From Chthonomonadales bacterium (lineage in GTDB: Bacteria > Armatimonadota > Chthonomonadetes > Chthonomonadales > CAJBBX01): a DNA stretch of 64,000 nucleotides. Both the position numbers and the translations under genes were made by a program. The notes beneath the pieces are model-generated. The model ran no database searches. It saw only the letters and a list, made by a program, of their open reading frames with translations, and was not told where the DNA came from. Position 1 is the stretch's first letter, and each line of letters starts with the position of its first letter. The stretch lies in assembly GCA_027459625.1 (NCBI GenBank), contig DAIDHP010000011.1:1-64000 (forward strand). Direction: 5' to 3'. Shown here in pieces: positions 17,558-27,348 of the stretch.

Positions 17558-17593
17558 GCATCCATAAAGTTTCATCTGAGAAGGAGTCACCTG

Positions 17594-18559
17594 ATGCTGG
17601 AATCAAACAATCTCCGCCTTTTTTCCGGAAATGCGAATCCCGCCTTGGCCCAAAAAATAGCGGAGGAGCTTGGCAGACCGCTAGGCATGTGTACTTCACG
17701 CAAATTTTCCGATGGGGAAATATGTGTAAAGATCGAGGAGAGCGTAAGAGGATTGGATGTCTTTGTCGTTCAACCCACTTGTCATCCAGTGAATGACAAC
17801 TTAATTGAACTCCTCATTCTTATTGACGCTTTCAGACGAGCCTCCGCCCGGCGTATCACCGTTGTTTTGCCCTATTACGGTTACGCCAGACAGGACAAGA
17901 AAGTGAAACCAAGAGAACCCGTCACCGCCAGGCTCGTTGCGAATCTTATTTCGAATGCAGGGGCTAGCAGAGTGTTATGCGTCGACCTGCATGCAGGTCA
18001 AATTCAAGGTTTCTTTGACATCCCTGTGGATCATCTTTACGCGGGTCCGTTGATCGCGGATGAAATGAAAAAATTGAATCTCCAAATAAACAATACGGTG
18101 GTGGTTTCACCTGATGTGGGGGGAGTCCCTCGTGCGCGAGCTTTGGCGGAAAACCTTGGAACCCCTATCGCAATCATCGCCAAGCGTCGCCCGGAAGCGA
18201 ACAAAGTGGAGATCATGGAGATCATCGGTGATGTGTCCGGCAAAGTATGTATCATGGTTGACGATCTGATTGACACGGGTGGCTCCATTGTGCAGGGGGC
18301 GCAGGCATTGGTGGATCGCGGGGCGAAGGAAGTCCTAGCCTGCTGCACCCACGGGGTGCTTTCAGGAGACGCTATTAAGAGAGTGGAGGAATCGGTGCTT
18401 AGCGCACTGCTCATCACCGACACCATTCCTCTTCCAACTGAAAAATGCAACTCCAAGATCAAAGTGATATCTGTGGCGCCATTGTTAGCGGACGCCATTC
18501 ACCGTATTCACGACGACAGTTCCATCAGTGAGCTGTTTCAGGATTACGCCGAGCATTGA
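17594..18559 (+). CDS. prs: Ribose-phosphate pyrophosphokinase
   Basis: This 321-residue PRPP synthase transfers pyrophosphate from ATP to ribose-5-phosphate for nucleotide, His and Trp synthesis. Seen directly: LRLFSGNANPALAQKIAEEL at the N-terminus, the PYYGYARQDKK ATP-site region, the DLHAGQIQGFF metal site and the PRPP loop VDDLIDTGGS. The start at 17594 has AAGGAG 7 nt upstream; an earlier in-frame start would translate a repeat element and is rejected. It is probably co-transcribed with glmU. A strong hairpin follows. Confidence 0.97.
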   Translation: MLESNNLRLFSGNANPALAQKIAEELGRPLGMCTSRKFSDGEICVKIEESVRGLDVFVVQPTCHPVNDNLIELLILIDAFRRASARRITVVLPYYGYARQDKKVKPREPVTARLVANLISNAGASRVLCVDLHAGQIQGFFDIPVDHLYAGPLIADEMKKLNLQINNTVVVSPDVGGVPRARALAENLGTPIAIIAKRRPEANKVEIMEIIGDVSGKVCIMVDDLIDTGGSIVQGAQALVDRGAKEVLACCTHGVLSGDAIKRVEESVLSALLITDTIPLPTEKCNSKIKVISVAPLLADAIHRIHDDSSISELFQDYAEH

Positions 18560-18571
18560 TTCCCGATGCCT

Positions 18572-18619
18572 CCGCCATTCCCTCTCTTACATTCCAAACT
18601 GAAAGCGTCGGAATGGCGG
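18572..18619 (+). terminator. Hairpin downstream of prs
   Basis: Perfect 10-bp arms CCGCCATTCC and GGAATGGCGG with a 28-nt loop, then GCGCCCTTTC. It probably ends the glmU-prs transcript, though the T-tract is poor. Confidence 0.5.
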
Positions 18620-18680
18620 CGCCCTTTCATGAGATGATGTATTGTTTCATCAAATTCCACTTGCGCGAAAGGATAACCCA

Positions 18681-20822
18681 GTGTCCATCGAACAAAATCA
18701 CCCCGCTTATCTAAACCCTTCCCTTTCTCCAAAGGAGCGTGCAGCGGATATTGTTAGCCGAATGACGCTTGAAGAGAAGGTGTCTCAGATGGTTAACTCA
18801 GCGGATTCGATTCCTCGATTGGGAGTTCCAGCCTATGATTGGTGGAATGAATGTCTGCATGGGGTGGGACGAGCGGGAATCGCCACCGTTTTCCCGCAAG
18901 CGATCGGTTTAGCCGCCACTTGGGACATCAAACTTCACAATCGGATAGCGGTGGCGATTAGTGACGAAGCGCGCGCAAAGCATCACGAATATGCGCGAAA
19001 TCATAACGGTGACTCCGATATATATCACGGCCTCACCTTTTGGTCTCCGAATATCAACATCTTCCGGGACCCCCGATGGGGCAGAGGTCAGGAGACATAC
19101 GGAGAGGATCCGTATCTCACAGCAAGATTTGGGGTTGCGTTTGTGAAGGGGTTGCAAGGAGACGATCCTCGCTATTTGAAGCTCGTAGCAACACCCAAAC
19201 ATTTCGCAGTGCATAGCGGGCCTGAAAAGAAGCGACATGGATTTGATGCAAAGGTTAGCTCCCGGGATTTGCGGGAAACCTATCTTCCGGCATTCGAAGC
19301 TACTGTAATAGAGGCGAAGGCGGCATCGGTTATGCCTGCGTATAACCGAACCAACGGAGAAGCGTGCGCCGCCAGTGATACTCTGCTCCGAAGAATTCTT
19401 CGTGAGGAATGGGGTTTCCAAGGATATGTGGTATCCGATTGCGGGGCGATTGACGATATCTATCAGCATCATGGCATTGCCTCATCCAAGGCTGAGGCGG
19501 CGGCGTTGGCTGTGAGGAAAGGATGTGATTTGAACTGCGGAGGCACCTACTGCTCCCTGTCCGACGCCGTGGTGATGGGCTTAATTGACGAGGAAACGCT
19601 GGATCAAGCGCTGACTCGCCTATTTGAAGCGCGGATGAAATTAGGGATGTTCGATCCGCCCGAAGAGGTTACATACTCTAAAATACCCATGTCAATAGTG
19701 GATTCCCCGGAACATCGAGAGTTGGCTTTGAAAGCCGCGCTGGAAAGTATCGTTTTGCTGAAGAACGAGGACAACATTCTTCCGCTGTGTGACGAGATCA
19801 AGTCCGTGGCGTTGATAGGACCTAACGCCGATAACGCGGAGATGCTTCTGGGAAATTACAATGGCGTTCCGTCTCACGCAGTCACCCCGTTGCAGGGAGT
19901 ACGCCTTCGCGCGGGCGGAAAGATAGAGGTGCGCTATTCCAGAGGCTGCGAGTTGATTGGAGAGGATCGCAGTGGTTTCGCGGACGCATTGGCGACGGCT
20001 CAAAAGGCGGATGTGACGCTTCTTTTTCTCGGTCTGTCCCCAAGGCTTGAGGGCGAAGAGGGGGAGGAGGGGTTGATAGATAAAGGGGGGGACCGAATGG
20101 ACATCAGCCTGCCTAAAATCCAGGAGGAACTCCTCCGCGCCATCTGTGAAACGGGTAAGTCTGTGATATTGGTTGTGCAAAGCGGAAGCGCGGTCACGGT
20201 TCCATACGCCGCCGAGAACGCAAAGGCTATTCTTTACGCTTGGTATGGCGGAGAGGAGGCGGGAACCGCTCTGGCGCAAACGCTTTGGGGGGATTACAAT
20301 CCTGCGGGACGATTGCCGGTAACGGTGTATGCGTCCTTGGAACAGGTTCCACCGTTCGAGGATTACAGCATGCGTAATCGCACATACCGATACATGCCAG
20401 CAAAACCTCTGTACCGCTTTGGCGAAGGGATGGGCTATTCCGAATTCTCCTACCGTGATCTCAATATCATGCCGGAAACACCCAAAACTGGCGACACGTT
20501 GACGGTGAGTGCAAAGGTGAAAAACACCGGGGATCGCGAGGGGGACGAGGTGATACAACTCTATGTGAAAGATACTGAAGCCTCCTTTCCAACGCCCATT
20601 CGCCATTTGGAGGGTTTCAAGCGAATCCATTTCTGTCCAGGCGAGGAGAGACAGGTGGAGTTCATTCTTAATCCAAGGCAATTGGCGTGTTACACGGATG
20701 ATGGGCGCCCAATCGTGGAGCCTGGAGATTTTATCCTTTCTCTCGGTGGGGGGCAGCCTGATACAGGCGCTCCTTGCGTTGAAAGAATCATTCATCTTGA
20801 TGGCTCCCCTATTAGGCTATAA
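18681..20822 (+). CDS. Family 3 glycoside hydrolase (beta-xylosidase/beta-glucosidase)
   Basis: This 713-residue GH3 enzyme has the order N-terminal TIM barrel, alpha/beta sandwich and C-terminal fibronectin-III-like domain. The nucleophile is in VVSDCGAIDD (Asp253). KHFAVHSGPE at about 173-182 is the His-containing substrate loop and resembles the xylosidase branch. The C-terminal FnIII region has GDTLTVSAKVKNTGDREG and EVIQLYVKD. No signal peptide is seen, so it works in the cytoplasm on imported oligosaccharides. A GTG at 18681 with AAAGGA 7 nt upstream is taken as start; an upstream TTG is less likely. An FGGY sugar kinase starts 10 bp after its stop, forming a degradation pair. Confidence 0.93.
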   Translation: MSIEQNHPAYLNPSLSPKERAADIVSRMTLEEKVSQMVNSADSIPRLGVPAYDWWNECLHGVGRAGIATVFPQAIGLAATWDIKLHNRIAVAISDEARAKHHEYARNHNGDSDIYHGLTFWSPNINIFRDPRWGRGQETYGEDPYLTARFGVAFVKGLQGDDPRYLKLVATPKHFAVHSGPEKKRHGFDAKVSSRDLRETYLPAFEATVIEAKAASVMPAYNRTNGEACAASDTLLRRILREEWGFQGYVVSDCGAIDDIYQHHGIASSKAEAAALAVRKGCDLNCGGTYCSLSDAVVMGLIDEETLDQALTRLFEARMKLGMFDPPEEVTYSKIPMSIVDSPEHRELALKAALESIVLLKNEDNILPLCDEIKSVALIGPNADNAEMLLGNYNGVPSHAVTPLQGVRLRAGGKIEVRYSRGCELIGEDRSGFADALATAQKADVTLLFLGLSPRLEGEEGEEGLIDKGGDRMDISLPKIQEELLRAICETGKSVILVVQSGSAVTVPYAAENAKAILYAWYGGEEAGTALAQTLWGDYNPAGRLPVTVYASLEQVPPFEDYSMRNRTYRYMPAKPLYRFGEGMGYSEFSYRDLNIMPETPKTGDTLTVSAKVKNTGDREGDEVIQLYVKDTEASFPTPIRHLEGFKRIHFCPGEERQVEFILNPRQLACYTDDGRPIVEPGDFILSLGGGQPDTGAPCVERIIHLDGSPIRL

Positions 20823-20831
20823 GGGATCACC

Positions 20832-22256
20832 ATGAACTGCGCGGGAGCATATTCTCTCGATTCAAGCACCCTGGCGATTGACATCGGAACCACTCACATC
20901 AAGAGCATGCTCGTCAATTCCGAGGGACGCCCGATCGTTAACAGCCTCACGTCGCGGTTAACCCCTTTGATCACGGATTCATCCGGAAAATCCGTGATGG
21001 AGCCTGACGAACTTTTGAAACAGGTGGCAAGGTGCGTCAAGGAAACTCTAAAATACGTTTCAAACGAGAGCTACCATGTCACTTCCGTGGGAGTATGCTC
21101 CTTTTGGCATAGTTGCATGGGACTGGATGGACAAGGAAATATCGTATTTCCCATCATCACGTGGGGTGACACCCGAGCCGAAGCGGTCGCAGCCGGATTA
21201 AAATCCGAGTGGAGCCATTCGGAGATTCACAGGCGCACGGGATGCCCTATCCATTCCAGCTACTATCCGGCAAGATTGATTTGGCTCCGAGAAACATACC
21301 CCGATGCTTTCCGCCAAGTGCACATGTGGCTTTCCCCTGCGGATTATCTGATATTCAAACTCCTTGGACATTGCGTCACTTCGCACAGCATGGCATCCGC
21401 AACCGGTCTGTATGATCAGGACGGGATGTGTTGGGATGAAAATATGCTCGAATTGTGTGGTATTACCTCAGAGTCCCTGCCGATGATATCGGACGAACCC
21501 ATCCACACCGAATCAAAAATCATGTTTCGATCAACGTCATTCGAGGGATTGAGCGAAGCTCTTTGGTGCCCCGGAATCGGTGACGGGGCTGCGTCGAACA
21601 TTGGATGTGGATCTGTGCGCATGGGAGAGGCCGCCATCAACATTGGAACCTCAGGAGCCATCCGCACCGTGTGGCGAGGGGAAAATTTTCCTGCAACGGC
21701 GGAGCTATGGAGATACCGACTGAACGCCTCGACGCCACTGTACGGAGCGGCGTTCAGTGATGGAGGGGCAGATATCTTATGGGCTGAAAAAACACTGAGA
21801 CTCCCCAAAGATGTCGATACGAGGATGATAGCGGAGAACAGCATGGCGAAGCGTGGATTGATCTTCGCACCCTATCTTTCCGGTGAAAGAAGCCCGCATT
21901 GGAGATCGGGTGCGAAAGGCTCCATCATAGGGCTCACGCTGCACACAACACCGGAGGAAATATACGGGGCGATTTTGGAAGGAGTGGCGATGCAATTTAA
22001 ATATGCAATGGATATAATAGAATCGTCTCTTGTGAAAATGGATCAAATAACGGTCGCAGGAGGCGCGGTGGAATTAAGACCGCACCTTGCTTATCTATTG
22101 GCGCACGTTCTGGAGAGACCTCTGCATTATCCGCTTAATAAGGAGGTGACCTGTCAAGGTGTTGGAATTTATACAATGCATTTGACAGGTGCAATATCTT
22201 CACTGAATGATGTTATAATAGATAAGAGGATCATCGAACCCGACGCGCGTCCCTAA
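20832..22256 (+). CDS. FGGY-family carbohydrate kinase (gluconate/xylulose type)
   Basis: A 474-residue sugar kinase of the FGGY fold. The N-terminal phosphate loop is AIDIGTTHIKSMLV, the mid-protein sugar-binding region includes ITWGDTRAEAVA, the adenosine region includes NIGTSGAIR, and GLIFAPYLSGERSPHW and TVAGGAVELRP are in the C-terminal lobe. SMASATGLYDQ is more like gluconate kinases than xylulokinases. It is probably co-transcribed with the GH3 gene and would phosphorylate the sugar released or a derivative. Exact substrate cannot be told. Confidence 0.9.
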   Translation: MNCAGAYSLDSSTLAIDIGTTHIKSMLVNSEGRPIVNSLTSRLTPLITDSSGKSVMEPDELLKQVARCVKETLKYVSNESYHVTSVGVCSFWHSCMGLDGQGNIVFPIITWGDTRAEAVAAGLKSEWSHSEIHRRTGCPIHSSYYPARLIWLRETYPDAFRQVHMWLSPADYLIFKLLGHCVTSHSMASATGLYDQDGMCWDENMLELCGITSESLPMISDEPIHTESKIMFRSTSFEGLSEALWCPGIGDGAASNIGCGSVRMGEAAINIGTSGAIRTVWRGENFPATAELWRYRLNASTPLYGAAFSDGGADILWAEKTLRLPKDVDTRMIAENSMAKRGLIFAPYLSGERSPHWRSGAKGSIIGLTLHTTPEEIYGAILEGVAMQFKYAMDIIESSLVKMDQITVAGGAVELRPHLAYLLAHVLERPLHYPLNKEVTCQGVGIYTMHLTGAISSLNDVIIDKRIIEPDARP

Positions 22257-22324
22257 ATTTGCTAACTTGTCGACACTATTCGGGTGAGAAAGATTCCGCA
22301 TATGGGACGTATATTATCATCAGG

Positions 22325-22401
22325 AGGTAGTTGTATAATAAACCGGTATTCAATGCGGCTTCGGCTAAATGAATACATGAAAATCAAATTTTCAATTACC
22401 C
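22325..22401 (+). repeat. Inverted-repeat element, copy 2 (shortened, about 77 bp)
   Basis: The right half resembles the other copies (AATACATGAAAATC, AATTTTCAATTACC). The left end is AGGTAGTTG. It is about 10 bp shorter and the most diverged copy. It contains TATAAT at about 22334-22339, which might act as the -10 box for the KGG gene 25 bp after its right end. Confidence 0.6.
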
Positions 22402-22425
22402 CCCACTATACCAAAGGAGAGAACG

Positions 22426-22716
22426 ATGGCCGAGATGCATCCATCAAACCAATCGCCTATCCCGACAAGAGAGACGAACAAACCGACCAAGTCCGGTAAA
22501 GGCTGGCATGGCAATTCAGAAGGCCACGCGCAAGCAGGCAGAAAAGGCGGCAGAGCCGCGCATGAGTTGGGTAGAGCGCACAGATTTTCTTCCGAAGAGG
22601 CACGTGAGGCGGGAAGAAAAGGCGGTCGCGTCGCCCATGAAAGAGGAAAAGCGCACGAATTCACTTCTGAAGAGGCGCGAGATGCGGGAAGAAAAGGAAC
22701 CAGAAAGTCCGCTTAA
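22426..22716 (+). CDS. KGG-repeat stress protein (GsiB/ConB-like)
   Basis: A 96-residue, very hydrophilic protein. It holds three copies of the KGG motif: AQAGRKGGRAAHE, EAREAGRKGGRVAHE and EARDAGRKGT, separated by HxFSSEEA-type linkers. This is the 'stress-induced bacterial acidophilic repeat' family, seen in B. subtilis GsiB, E. coli YciG and fungal Con-10, and linked to desiccation or general stress. It is expected to be cytoplasmic and disordered. AAAGGAGAG precedes the ATG and a perfect terminator follows, so it is a single-gene unit. Confidence 0.93.
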   Translation: MAEMHPSNQSPIPTRETNKPTKSGKGWHGNSEGHAQAGRKGGRAAHELGRAHRFSSEEAREAGRKGGRVAHERGKAHEFTSEEARDAGRKGTRKSA

Positions 22717-22752
22717 GTGATGGAAACATCCTATTGATTTGTTTTGTTTGCG

Positions 22753-22790
22753 AAACGCCTGGCGAGTTCCGTTATCGCCAGGCGTTTGTT
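22753..22790 (+). terminator. Rho-independent terminator
   Basis: A perfect 13-bp stem (AAACGCCTGGCGA with TCGCCAGGCGTTT) and 9-nt loop, followed by GTT. It ends the KGG gene transcript. Confidence 0.88.
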
Positions 22791-23112
22791 CCTGCTGTCA
22801 ATTAATTTACCTATTGTTTATAATGTATTAGAGATTATCTATTTTCATTAATAACGCTCCTGGTAACGATGTATTCCTACGGGCGTACAAACACATCGCA
22901 GATTCATCTGCAAGCATGAATATCCAATTTAAAGCGATAATTGTAAACTTCTTATTTCTGGTATCACGTTCGCACGATAGCAACGATCACAGGTTCATAT
23001 CCTGTTTTTTTTACAGTCACCTTGATAATAATTAATGTGAATTAAACGGTACCGGAATCATACGACTCATTGGCTCGTTTGTTATTCCGCTTCGTTTGGT
23101 TAACTCTATGGG
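22791..23112. other. Intergenic region before nth, nothing recognised
   Basis: About 320 bp of AT-rich sequence with no credible gene or repeat copy. A promoter for nth must lie here but was not identified. Confidence 0.5.
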
Positions 23113-23841
23113 ATGAACCATTTGATGAATACAATCGAAACTAAATCCAACCTGAATATACGCGATGTGGTAACCAAACTTGAAAAAATGCATGGCAAGG
23201 CGGAGTGGGCGTTTCGACATGATCCCATGGACGAACTCATTGCTTGCATCCTATCGCAACACACTTCAGACTCTAATTCCCTCCGTGCATTCGACAAATT
23301 AAAACGCACGTATCCGCATTGGGAGCAGGTCGCCGAAGCACCCGTAAATCAATTGGCGGATGTAATTCGCAACGGAGGTTTAGCGGACAGCAAAGCCCCG
23401 AGAATACAACAAGCGTTAAAAGAGATAAAGGAACGCGAGGGGGCGTACGACCTATCCGTATTATCCGCCATGAGCGACGAGGAGGCACGCACCTATTTGA
23501 TGAGCCTTCCCGGTGTGGGACCGAAAACTGCCGCTATTGTACTTTGCTTCTCGCTGAACCGTCCCGTCATTCCCGTGGACACCCATATTTTCCGCGTTGC
23601 TTGGAGATTGGGTTTCGTTGAAAAAAAGCAAGGGGAGGCGAAGGCGCACGATACGCTTCAAGCGTTAATCCCCAAAGACATCATTTTTAGGTTTCACATG
23701 GTGTTAATTCGGCACGGTAGAGAGGTGTGCAAGGCGCAGCGACCGCGATGCCTTGAATGTCCTTTGACAAACCAATGCGAGTATTACACTCAAATGTTGA
23801 CAACTGAAATCCCAACTAACGGAAAGGCGACGGAATCATGA
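23113..23841 (+). CDS. nth: Endonuclease III (base-excision DNA glycosylase)
   Basis: A 242-residue protein that removes oxidised pyrimidines and nicks the abasic site. The helix-hairpin-helix is LPGVGPKTAAIV with the catalytic Lys, PVDTHIFRVAWRLG carries the catalytic Asp, and the [4Fe-4S] loop is CKAQRPRCLECPLTNQC in the standard C-x6-C-x2-C-x5-C spacing. Two ATGs, 23113 and 23125, are possible and neither has a good ribosome binding site. The stop overlaps the next start in ATGA, coupling a repair enzyme to an acyl-CoA ligase, an odd pairing that probably reflects chance operon fusion. Confidence 0.94.
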   Translation: MNHLMNTIETKSNLNIRDVVTKLEKMHGKAEWAFRHDPMDELIACILSQHTSDSNSLRAFDKLKRTYPHWEQVAEAPVNQLADVIRNGGLADSKAPRIQQALKEIKEREGAYDLSVLSAMSDEEARTYLMSLPGVGPKTAAIVLCFSLNRPVIPVDTHIFRVAWRLGFVEKKQGEAKAHDTLQALIPKDIIFRFHMVLIRHGREVCKAQRPRCLECPLTNQCEYYTQMLTTEIPTNGKATES

Positions 23842-25382
23842 CACTTTACGATCTATTGGCAACAGGGGCGCGCAATCACCCGAATCGCATGGTGATACAC
23901 GCAAAGTCACGCGAATACACCTATCTTCAACTTTTTAGAATGGTCAACCGTGTCGCATCCGCCCTTGCAGCCGACGGCATATCCAAAGGGGACAGAATTG
24001 CCCTGCTTTTACCAAACATACCGGAATTCACGGTTTGCTATTACGCCTCCATCACGTTGGGGGGGGTGTGCGTGCCCGCGAATCCTCTCCTGAAGCCTGC
24101 TGAATTGAAGTACATCTGGAGCGATTCCGATATCAAAGCCGTGGTCACGTTGCCGTCATTGTTGAGCAACGCCATGGAGGCTACGAAGGACTTCGCCGTG
24201 ACGCCTAGGATGATCTGCGTTAGCGATCGGCAATCGGTGCCGACCGGAATTGCCGTTTTGGAAGAGTTGTTGGACGTTGGTTCGGACAAACCGATATCGA
24301 TGCCGGAATTATCCGAAAATGACGCAGCGGTATGCATTTACACTTCCGGCACCGAAGGAAAACCAAAGGGGGCTCTTCTCTCTCATCGAAACCTGATAAG
24401 AAATTGCGCCCAGTTCACCCAGGTCATCTATTTCAAGCCTGAGGATAATCTTTTGTGCGTATTACCGCTGTTTCACTCCTTCGCCGCAACCGTTTGTCAA
24501 AACGCCTCGATATTCTGCGGATGCAGTTTCACAATGCTTGAGATGTTCCATCCGGGACGAGTGTTCGAGGCGATCGAAAAGTACAAGGTGACAATCTTTC
24601 CGGGAGTCCCCTCCATGTACGCCGCCATTGCTCATCACACCCCAGATCGAGAATACGAGCTATCGTCGTTGCAGCTTTGCGTCTCCGGCGGGGCGCCCAT
24701 GCCCGTGGCTTTGATGCGTGATGTGGAGAGCAAATACGGTGTGATCATCATCGAAGGGGACGGACCAACGGAATGTTCTCCTGTAACATCCGCCAACCCC
24801 CCAAACGGGGTGCGCAAGCCCGGCAGCATCGGTTTGCCGCTGCCGGAGATGGAGATGCAAATATGGGATGACAACGACCACGAGTTGCCCGACGGAGAGA
24901 TCGGGGAACTGGTTGTTCGCGGCGATAATGTCATGCTGGGATATCACAACCAGCCGAAAGCCACAGCTGAAGCCATGCGACATGGGTGGTACCATACCGG
25001 AGACCTTGGATATCGCGATTCGGACGGATATTTTTACATAGTGGATCGCAAAAAGGATATGATTATCATGGGCGGCATCAATATCTACCCTAGGGAAATC
25101 GAGGAGGTGCTGTATTCGCATCCAATGATATTGGCCGCTGCGGTGATAGGCATTCCCCATGAAGTGCGAGGCGAGGATATCGTGGCGGTGATTCAATTAA
25201 AAGAAGGTGCGGAAATAACCTCCAGGGAGATCATCTCCTATTGCAGGGAAAGATTGGCGAATTTCAAGGTGCCCCGCAAGGTTTTTATACGATCATCCCT
25301 TCCCCATGGGGGCACGGGCAAGGTATTGAAACGATTGCTGAAAAAAGAGTTGGAGATGGAGATGACTCTCCACGAGGGGTAA
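23838..25382 (+). CDS. Acyl-CoA synthetase (AMP-forming, FadD-like)
   Basis: A 514-residue member of the ANL adenylate-forming family. Motifs in order: the P-loop-like YTSGTEGKPKGALLSHRNL at about 170-188, the GDGPTECSPV region, YHTGDLGYRDSDGYFYIVDR, and near the C-terminus the catalytic Lys in GGTGKVLKR. Overall length and motif wording match medium/long-chain fatty-acid CoA ligases. No membrane helix. Its start overlaps the nth stop. The chain length preferred cannot be read from sequence. Confidence 0.9.
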   Translation: MTLYDLLATGARNHPNRMVIHAKSREYTYLQLFRMVNRVASALAADGISKGDRIALLLPNIPEFTVCYYASITLGGVCVPANPLLKPAELKYIWSDSDIKAVVTLPSLLSNAMEATKDFAVTPRMICVSDRQSVPTGIAVLEELLDVGSDKPISMPELSENDAAVCIYTSGTEGKPKGALLSHRNLIRNCAQFTQVIYFKPEDNLLCVLPLFHSFAATVCQNASIFCGCSFTMLEMFHPGRVFEAIEKYKVTIFPGVPSMYAAIAHHTPDREYELSSLQLCVSGGAPMPVALMRDVESKYGVIIIEGDGPTECSPVTSANPPNGVRKPGSIGLPLPEMEMQIWDDNDHELPDGEIGELVVRGDNVMLGYHNQPKATAEAMRHGWYHTGDLGYRDSDGYFYIVDRKKDMIIMGGINIYPREIEEVLYSHPMILAAAVIGIPHEVRGEDIVAVIQLKEGAEITSREIISYCRERLANFKVPRKVFIRSSLPHGGTGKVLKRLLKKELEMEMTLHEG

Positions 25383-25542
25383 GCTGACATGTTGAAATCC
25401 CTTATTCGAATCTATTTCGGTTACCATATGCACACACTTTAAATCGCACTTCCTCTTAATATTTGGTCTTCGATATAAGGATAAAATATGCAGGCTTTTC
25501 TTAATGAATCACGAATGTGGAACATAGCTTTAGGAGGAGCGT

Positions 25543-26250
25543 ATGTATCGAAAACATGAGATCAATAACGCTATGCGGGTGGTTATTGCGATGGCTATTC
25601 TTATCATACTCACTTCCCGTATTTTCGCCAAATCCATTTCACTTCCATCTCGTCCGCCGAGAAACGCGATTGTTTTATTTGACGGAACAAACACTTCGCA
25701 ATGGGAACAACTACGTCATGACACTCCATGCAGATGGAAATTAAAAGACGGGTACTTGGAGGTGGTTCCAAGGGAGGGGGACTTAAGAACATGCAAGGAG
25801 TTCAGGGATTTTCGATTACATGTGGAATTCAATATTCCCTACATGCCGGGTAAGCACGGACAAGCGCGAGGAAACAGCGGCGTCATCCTTCAAAACCTTT
25901 ATGAGATACAGGTTCTGGATTCTTACGGAATCAAACATCCGAAAAAGAATGATTGCGGTGCGATATATGGGCAAAAGGCGCCCTTGGTAAATGCATGCAA
26001 GCCGCCCGACACTTGGCAGAGCTATGATATCTTCTTCCGGACGGCACGGTTGGATGCCAACGGCAAAATGATACAAAAACCGGTTGTGACCGTTTATCAA
26101 AACGGCGTGGAGATTCAAAAGAACCAGACAATCAATGGCCCCACGGGAATTCGGAGACGCATGAAGATAAAAACCGAAGGACCGATAGTGCTCCAAGCTC
26201 ATGGATGCAAGGTTCAGTACTGCAATATTTGGATAGAGCCTAAGCCCTGA
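25543..26250 (+). CDS. Secreted DUF1080 (3-keto-disaccharide hydrolase-like) protein, copy 1
   Basis: A 235-residue protein with a signal peptide around residues 11-30 (VVIAMAILIILTSRIFA). The DUF1080 concanavalin-like fold shows AIVLFDGTNTSQWEQ near the start of the mature protein, GNSGVILQNLYEIQVLDSYG in the middle and GPIVLQAHGCKVQYCNIWIE at the end. Some members hydrolyse 3-keto glycosides; many have no proven activity. AGGAGG sits 5 nt before the ATG. It is clearly paralogous to the gene at 26511, with one repeat element between them. Confidence 0.9.
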   Translation: MYRKHEINNAMRVVIAMAILIILTSRIFAKSISLPSRPPRNAIVLFDGTNTSQWEQLRHDTPCRWKLKDGYLEVVPREGDLRTCKEFRDFRLHVEFNIPYMPGKHGQARGNSGVILQNLYEIQVLDSYGIKHPKKNDCGAIYGQKAPLVNACKPPDTWQSYDIFFRTARLDANGKMIQKPVVTVYQNGVEIQKNQTINGPTGIRRRMKIKTEGPIVLQAHGCKVQYCNIWIEPKP

Positions 26251-26261
26251 AAAATTCTCTC

Positions 26262-26348
26262 GGGTAATTACAATATTCGCATTTCAGGCATTATATCGTG
26301 CGGGAAACAAGCGATATCAGCCTCATTTTATGAATTTTGCAATTACCC
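26262..26348 (-). repeat. 87-bp inverted-repeat element, copy 3 (between DUF1080 paralogues)
   Basis: Read on the minus strand it nearly matches the copy at 52993: GGTAATTGCAAAATTCA, AAAATGAGGCT, ATATCGCT and CCTGAAA all recur at the same positions and the length is equal. Confidence 0.88.
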
Positions 26349-26510
26349 CATGAGAGAACGATAATCGATACGGATCACAGGCTATGAAAAAGCAATCCGA
26401 ATCCGGTACTATCCATGTATCCTCGTAAAGACCGGATAAAGCGTAACATGAGCGATATCCGATCCAAACCCTGTCCTTCAATTAACTCATCATAGGAAAG
26501 GAGTACTAAT

Positions 26511-27230
26511 ATGAAAAGTGTATGCGCATACACTAAAATCCGATGGATGTGGGTTCTCTGCGTACTGAGCGTTATCCCCGTTATCGCAAATGCGGACCAG
26601 CAATTAAAACCGATCAAGGAAGTAAAACCTCCGAAAGGCGCCATTGTGCTTTTTAACGGAAAAAACACCGACGCTTGGGAGCAATTGAACACCAAAGGAC
26701 CTTGCCAATGGTTGATTTCCGATGGAGACCTTAAGGTGAACGTGGGCACAGGCAATATTATCACCAAGCGGTTGTTCAAGGATTACCACCTCCATTTGGA
26801 GTTCATGGAGCCCTACATGCCCAACCAGACAAGTCAGGCGAGAGGGAATAGCGGCGTGTACAATCTGGGTCAGTATGAGATTCAAGTTCTGGACAGTTAT
26901 AATAATCCGACCTATAAATGCGGTAGCTGCGGGTCCATCTACGGTTTCAAGGAGCCGGATAAAAACATGTCTCGGCCGCCGCTGCAATGGCAATCCTATG
27001 ACATCTTTTTCCACGCCCCGCGACTGGACGATTCGGGAAAAGTGGTAAAATACCCAACAGTGACGGTGATTTGGAACGGTGTGAAAGTGCATGACAACGT
27101 TGAGATCACCTGTGGTCCCACGACAGCGAGCATGGGCGGTCCGATATTGGCGGAGGGGCCGATCATGCTTCAGGATCATGGATGTCCGGTAACGTATCGC
27201 AATATCTGGATTGTGGAACTGAAGAAATAA
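26511..27230 (+). CDS. Secreted DUF1080 protein, copy 2
   Basis: A 239-residue paralogue of the gene at 25543, with a signal peptide ending near residue 28 (VIPVIANA). Shared landmarks: AIVLFNGKNTDAWEQ, ARGNSGVYNLGQYEIQVLDSY, WQSYDIFFHAPRLD and GPIMLQDHGCPVTYRNIWI. AAAGGAG precedes the ATG. The paired motif wording makes a local duplication likely. Expected in the periplasm or outside the cell, acting on plant-derived or keto-glycosides. Confidence 0.9.
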   Translation: MKSVCAYTKIRWMWVLCVLSVIPVIANADQQLKPIKEVKPPKGAIVLFNGKNTDAWEQLNTKGPCQWLISDGDLKVNVGTGNIITKRLFKDYHLHLEFMEPYMPNQTSQARGNSGVYNLGQYEIQVLDSYNNPTYKCGSCGSIYGFKEPDKNMSRPPLQWQSYDIFFHAPRLDDSGKVVKYPTVTVIWNGVKVHDNVEITCGPTTASMGGPILAEGPIMLQDHGCPVTYRNIWIVELKK

Positions 27231-27348
27231 CTCTCACACGCTCCATTATCGAATAGCAAGAGATGGATGCTGTTGACTCAAGAATACGGCGATGGTCATG
27301 AGTCGGCCATTTCAGTTTTCATCACAAAAAACATAAGAGGAGACGATC

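Noticed and set aside
22426-22716. KGG repeats as a DNA repeat array or CRISPR
   Set aside because: The periodicity is in the protein motif of a known stress family; DNA units are diverged and only three.
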